From the NCBI GenBank assembly GCA_031549495.1, contig JAVBPS010000044.1, forward strand, positions 1 through 10,067: a stretch of 10,067 nucleotides of DNA, in the 5' to 3' direction. Source of the stretch: JAVBOW01 sp031549495. GTDB lineage: Bacteria > Bacteroidota > Bacteroidia > Bacteroidales > Rikenellaceae. The translations under genes were made by a program, and so were the position numbers. Below, one piece after another: positions 7,578-10,067 of this stretch; position 1 is the stretch's first letter; every line of letters begins with the position of its first letter. Under the pieces are notes generated by a model that worked only from the letters and a program-made list of their open reading frames with translations, did not search any database and was not told where the DNA came from.

Positions 7578-7585
7578 CAAATATA
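7578..7585 (-). promoter_or_regulatory. Probable -7 element of the rng promoter (TATATTTG)
   Basis: TATATTTG on the minus strand matches the Bacteroidota -7 consensus TAnnTTTG exactly. It lies in the T-rich tail of the upstream terminator, 63 bases before the rng start codon. About 19-22 bases further upstream only a weak TTTT-type -33 candidate is seen (around 7604-7609). The same octamer also marks the HU promoter. Confidence 0.6.
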
Positions 7586-7587
7586 AA

Positions 7588-7623
7588 TAAACCTAAAGAG
7601 CCGTAAAAGGATCTTTAGGTTTA
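7588..7623 (-). terminator. Intrinsic terminator after the HU/small basic protein unit
   Basis: TAAACCTAAAGA at 7588-7599 pairs perfectly with TCTTTAGGTTTA at 7612-7623 around a 12-base loop. Read on the minus strand, the hairpin begins 30 bases after the stop of the 30-residue gene and is followed by a T-rich tail (TTTATATTTGG). The stem has only modest GC, so some read-through into rng is possible. Confidence 0.8.
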
Positions 7624-7652
7624 CTTGAATTACCTTAACACAATCAGGCTAC

Positions 7653-7745
7653 CTACTTCTTCTTTTTGTGGCGGTTCTTACGGAGGCGTTTTTTCCGCTT
7701 GTGGGTAGCCATCTTATGCCGCTTTCTTTTCTTTCCGCTTGGCAT
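7653..7745 (-). CDS. 30-residue highly basic protein, probable ribosome-associated protein
   Basis: An ATG at 7745 opens a 30-codon frame ending at TAG (7653-7655). The product starts MPSGKKRKRHKMATHKR and ends NRHKKKK; 18 of 30 residues are Lys or Arg and 3 more are His. I recognise the sequence as a near-invariant small protein of Bacteroidota, often annotated as hypothetical. From memory, a small basic protein of this kind was reported as a new ribosomal component (bL38) in the Flavobacterium johnsoniae ribosome, and it also resembles the COX24/AURKAIP1 (mS38/bS22) type of basic ribosomal peptide; I cannot confirm which. It follows HU by 25 bases and precedes the terminator, so the two genes are probably co-transcribed. 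It is short enough to be missed by most gene callers. Confidence 0.85.
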   Translation of the reverse strand: MPSGKKRKRHKMATHKRKKRLRKNRHKKKK

Positions 7746-7770
7746 GATGGGTGATCTTTAATGAAAAACT

Positions 7771-8052
7771 CTATTTTGCACTCTTCACTTTAACTGCAAA
7801 ACTTTTCGCCGGTTTGAAAGCGGGAATGTCGTGAGCAGGAATCGTTATCGTAGTGTTCTTCGAGATGTTGCGGGCTACTTTCTTGGCACGCTTCTTAATG
7901 ATGAAGCTGCCGAAGCCACGCAGATACACATTGTTCTTGTGTATCATGGAATCCTTTACGCTTTCCATGAAAGCTTCGATGATCTGCTGAACCTGTACCT
8001 TCTCAGCGCCTGTGCTTTTCGCGATTTCATTCACGATGTCAGCCTTTGTCAT
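7771..8052 (-). CDS. hup: HU-family DNA-binding protein
   Basis: HU dimers bind and bend double-stranded DNA and help organise the nucleoid. The 93-residue product has the standard layout: a two-helix dimerisation part (about 1-40, MTKADIVNEIAKSTG...), the RGFGSF turn at 45-50, and the beta-ribbon arm (about 53-75) with the IPAHDIPAFKPAK region whose proline at 72 is expected to intercalate into DNA. Basic residues cluster in RNISKN. The length matches HU/IHF proteins. The frame can also begin at GTG (8056-8058), but the ATG at 8052 gives the conserved MTKADIV start and is preferred. Expression is probably driven by the TATATTTG promoter at 8104-8133, followed downstream by the 30-residue basic protein. 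Confidence 0.96.
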   Translation of the reverse strand: MTKADIVNEIAKSTGAEKVQVQQIIEAFMESVKDSMIHKNNVYLRGFGSFIIKKRAKKVARNISKNTTITIPAHDIPAFKPAKSFAVKVKSAK

Positions 8053-8103
8053 ATTCACAAAATTTTAATAGGTTTTTGAATTATTACCTCCGCAAACGAG
8101 ATG

Positions 8104-8133
8104 CAAATATACGTTTTAATTTGTTTAATCCAA
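8104..8133 (-). promoter_or_regulatory. Probable HU promoter (TTG, 19-base spacer, TATATTTG)
   Basis: On the minus strand TATATTTG (8111-8104) fits the Bacteroidota -7 consensus TAnnTTTG, and TTG (8133-8131) lies exactly 19 bases upstream, matching the -33 position. Transcription would start near 8098-8100, giving a leader of about 46-48 bases. That leader contains GGAGG (8093-8089), but it is 36 bases from the HU ATG, too far for a normal ribosome binding site. Confidence 0.7.
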
Positions 8134-8381
8134 TAAACACCCCCTCTTTTTTAGCGTCCGAACCCCAAAAATGATCTTATTTTCAAGGATTCAGCCTTTT
8201 TGAATCATCAAAATGCAAAAACCGGCCCAAAAACCCGGGTTTTCCATCGAATTCACTCTCAGCCGGTTTTAACACGCATAAACGTCATTTTCCGGCCACC
8301 CGGCGGCCCTCGGGGAACATTTCGCGGCTCTTTTGAAATATTTTTGCGAAAAGCGGCGCGGCGGCGGAAATATTTCGGCCC

Positions 8382-8415
8382 TTTGACCGTTGTACATTTG
8401 AAATGACTACCTTTG
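8382..8415 (+). promoter_or_regulatory. Probable porX promoter (TTTG ... TACCTTTG)
   Basis: TACCTTTG at 8408-8415 matches the Bacteroidota -7 consensus TAnnTTTG; TTTG at 8382-8385 is a -33 candidate with a 22-base spacer, slightly longer than usual. A second octamer fitting the consensus, TACATTTG, lies at 8393-8400. Initiation from the first would give a leader of only about 15 bases before the ATG at 8435. Confidence 0.65.
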
Positions 8416-8434
8416 CCACCAATCCGACACGCTT

Positions 8435-9988
8435 ATGAACGCACCGAAAATCCTCTGGGTCGACGACGAGATCGAACTCCTCAAACCGCATCTGCTTTTC
8501 CTGAGGGAGAAAGGCTACGAGGTGGAGACCTGCAACAACGGCTACGACGCCATCGAGCTGGCCGCCGAAAACGACTACGGCCTGATCATCCTGGACGAGA
8601 TGATGCCCGGCATGACCGGTCTGGAGACCCTGCCGAAGATCAAGGAGGTGCGCCCGATGACCCCCGTGGTGATGGTCACCAAGAGCGAGGAGGAGAACAT
8701 CATGAACAAGGCCGTCGGCTCGAAGATCGCCGACTACCTGATCAAGCCCGTCAACCCCAACCAGGTGTTGCTCTCCATTAAGAAGAACCTCCACCAGCGC
8801 CAGCTGGTCACCGAGCAGGCCACGGCGGATTACCGCTCGCAGTTCGGGCAGATCTCGCTCTCGTTCTCCGACGCGCGCACGTTCGCCGACTGGGTGCAGA
8901 TCTATAAACGGCTGGTAAACTGGGAGATCGAATTGTCTGAAACTTCCGACGAGAGCATCCGCGAGATCCTGCACTACCAGAAAAACGAGGCCAATAACGA
9001 ATATGTGAAATTCGTGCGGCGCAACTACCTCGACTGGATCAACCGCCGCAACTCGGACACCCCGGTGATGTCGCACACGCTGATGCGCACCAACATCCTG
9101 CCCGTGGTGGAGCACAACCCGAAGGTCACGCTGCTGCTGATCGACAATTTCCGCTACGACCAGTGGCGTGCGGTGAGCGCGCTGATGAATGAGGATTTCA
9201 CCGTCGTTTCGGAAGATTTCTATTGCAGTATCCTGCCCACGGCCACGCAGTACGCCCGCAACGCCATTTTCGCGGGCCTGATGCCCCTGGCGATCGACAA
9301 GCTGATGCCCGACCGCTGGCTCAATGACAACGAGGAGGGGGGGAAGAACCTTTACGAGGAGGATTTCCTGCGCCGCCTGCTGCAAGCCTCGCCACGACCG
9401 GTGAAGATGACTTTCGACAAGCTGGTGCGCCCCGAGGCGGGCCGCAAACTGATCGAGAATATGCAGCACGTGTACGATGCCGATTTCTCGGTGATCGTCT
9501 ATAATTTCCTGGACATCCTCTCGCACGCCCGCACCGAAACGGAGATCATCCGCGATTTGACGGAGGACGAAGCGGCCTTCCGCTCGCTCACGCACAGCTG
9601 GTTCGAGCACTCCGAATTATTCATCATCCTCAAACTGCTCGCCCAGAAAGGCCACACGGTGATCATCACCACCGACCACGGCACGGTGCGCGTGGACAAC
9701 CCCGTGAAAATCCTCGGCGATAGGGAAACCTCGCCCAACCTGCGCTACAAAACGGGGCGTAACCTCAATTACAACGCCAAGGAGGTCTTCGAGATCACCA
9801 AACCCGAGGAGGCGCAACTGCCCCGCAGCAACCTCACCTCGACCTACGTGTTCGCCGCCAACCATGACTTTTTCGTCTATCCGACCAATACGAACCAGTT
9901 CGTGCGGTATTACAAGGGGACGTTCCAGCATGGCGGCATCTCGATGGAGGAGATGATTGTCCCCTTCATCGTCCTTAAACCCAGATAA
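8435..9988 (+). CDS. porX: PorX-like response regulator with PglZ (alkaline-phosphatase-fold) output domain
   Basis: PorX pairs with the sensor kinase PorY and controls type IX secretion in Porphyromonas gingivalis; its C-terminal domain has been described as a zinc-dependent phosphodiesterase acting on oligonucleotides. The 517 residues show a receiver domain at 1-120 with acidic pair D10/D11, phospho-acceptor D54 (in ILDEMMPG), T83-K84 and K105 (LIKP). A helical linker follows at about 120-225, then the PglZ domain at about 230-517. All likely metal/active-site residues are present: D237 (LLLID), T271 as candidate nucleophile (ILPTATQ), D360 and H364 (FLDILSH), D414-H415 (TTDHG) and H499 (QHGG). 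Residue roles are assigned by family pattern, not by structure. No PorY-type kinase or secretion gene is in the window, which fits the orphan placement of porX elsewhere. The ATG at 8435 opens with MNAPKILWVDDE as expected. Confidence 0.95.
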   Translation: MNAPKILWVDDEIELLKPHLLFLREKGYEVETCNNGYDAIELAAENDYGLIILDEMMPGMTGLETLPKIKEVRPMTPVVMVTKSEEENIMNKAVGSKIADYLIKPVNPNQVLLSIKKNLHQRQLVTEQATADYRSQFGQISLSFSDARTFADWVQIYKRLVNWEIELSETSDESIREILHYQKNEANNEYVKFVRRNYLDWINRRNSDTPVMSHTLMRTNILPVVEHNPKVTLLLIDNFRYDQWRAVSALMNEDFTVVSEDFYCSILPTATQYARNAIFAGLMPLAIDKLMPDRWLNDNEEGGKNLYEEDFLRRLLQASPRPVKMTFDKLVRPEAGRKLIENMQHVYDADFSVIVYNFLDILSHARTETEIIRDLTEDEAAFRSLTHSWFEHSELFIILKLLAQKGHTVIITTDHGTVRVDNPVKILGDRETSPNLRYKTGRNLNYNAKEVFEITKPEEAQLPRSNLTSTYVFAANHDFFVYPTNTNQFVRYYKGTFQHGGISMEEMIVPFIVLKPR

Positions 9989-9998
9989 CCGACCCGTA

Positions 9999-10053
9999 GG
10001 GGCTCCCCGTGTGGGTGCCCGTTGGTGAGTTGGGCCCCCACCAGGGGTGCCCC
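9999..10053. repeat. GC-rich imperfect palindrome downstream of porX
   Basis: Bases 9999-10020 pair with 10032-10053 (22-base arms, four mismatches) around an 11-base loop. It starts 11 bases after the porX stop. The GTAGGGGC...GTGGGTGCCC style resembles GC-rich interspersed repeats common in bacterial intergenic DNA; that family link is from memory. No U tract follows on either side, so it is a poor intrinsic terminator, although it is the only structure seen after porX. Confidence 0.8.
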
Positions 10054-10067
10054 GACAGATCACGACC

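Larger units (their letters stand above)
8053..8434. other. Divergent regulatory region between HU and porX
   Basis: This 382-base gap has no convincing gene. It holds the HU promoter on the left and the porX promoter on the right. Between them are several inverted repeats: GATTCA/TGAATC (8188-8193, 8201-8206), AAAACCGGC/GCCGGTTTT (8218-8226, 8262-8270) enclosing the 14-bp palindrome AAAACCCGGGTTTT (8230-8243), and GAAATATTT/AAATATTTC (8335-8343, 8368-8376) just upstream of the porX promoter. A 68-codon open frame at 8200-8406 overlaps these palindromes and looks like chance. Confidence 0.6.

Noticed and set aside
8089..8093. GGAGG in the HU leader as a Shine-Dalgarno site
   Set aside because: It is 36 bases from the HU start codon with no nearby alternative start, and Bacteroidota genes generally do not use such sites.
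8285..9610. A 441-codon open frame on the minus strand opposite porX
   Set aside because: It mirrors the PorX coding sequence, has the composition of an antisense shadow (HHH, DDH and VLLV runs) and no recognisable domain.

Overview
This window reads as chromosomal DNA from a GC-rich member of the Bacteroidota, most likely Bacteroidales and perhaps near Alistipes/Rikenellaceae; the genus is an inference. The evidence is a PorX-type regulator (restricted to this phylum and its type IX secretion lineage), Bacteroidota-style TAnnTTTG promoter elements, start codons without Shine-Dalgarno sequences, and a 30-residue lysine/arginine-rich protein that follows HU. No tRNA, rRNA, CRISPR array, transposase or phage gene was seen.

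Layout: 1-181 is a gene-free stretch with hairpins. On the minus strand, read from right to left, come an HU-family DNA-binding protein (7771-8052), the 30-residue basic protein (7653-7745), a terminator (7588-7623), ribonuclease E/G (5961-7514), transcription-repair coupling factor Mfd (2508-5864), type III pantothenate kinase CoaX (1647-2387) and an outer-membrane beta-barrel protein (182-1510). Divergent from HU, across a 382-base regulatory gap, the plus strand carries a PorX-like response regulator with a PglZ/alkaline-phosphatase-fold output domain (8435-9988).

How the genes work together: most are housekeeping functions in nucleic-acid management (nucleoid packaging, RNA turnover, repair of transcribed strands), coenzyme A synthesis and the outer membrane. 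PorX is the one clearly signalling gene. HU and the small basic protein look like a two-gene transcription unit ending at the terminator; the rng promoter appears to sit inside that terminator's tail. rng, mfd, coaX and the outer-membrane gene are co-oriented, but palindromic repeats separate them.

The most unusual feature lies between the genes. Five gene-flanking stretches carry prominent inverted repeats of different sequence: a perfect 28-bp palindrome over the end of the outer-membrane gene, a 163-bp quasi-palindrome whose arms carry both the coaX stop and the next gene's start, a mobile-looking 86-bp palindrome upstream of coaX, an AT-rich heptamer palindrome between rng and mfd, and a GC-rich palindrome after porX. 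I found no convincing new multi-gene system; the repeats and a few regulatory arrangements are the parts worth a second look.
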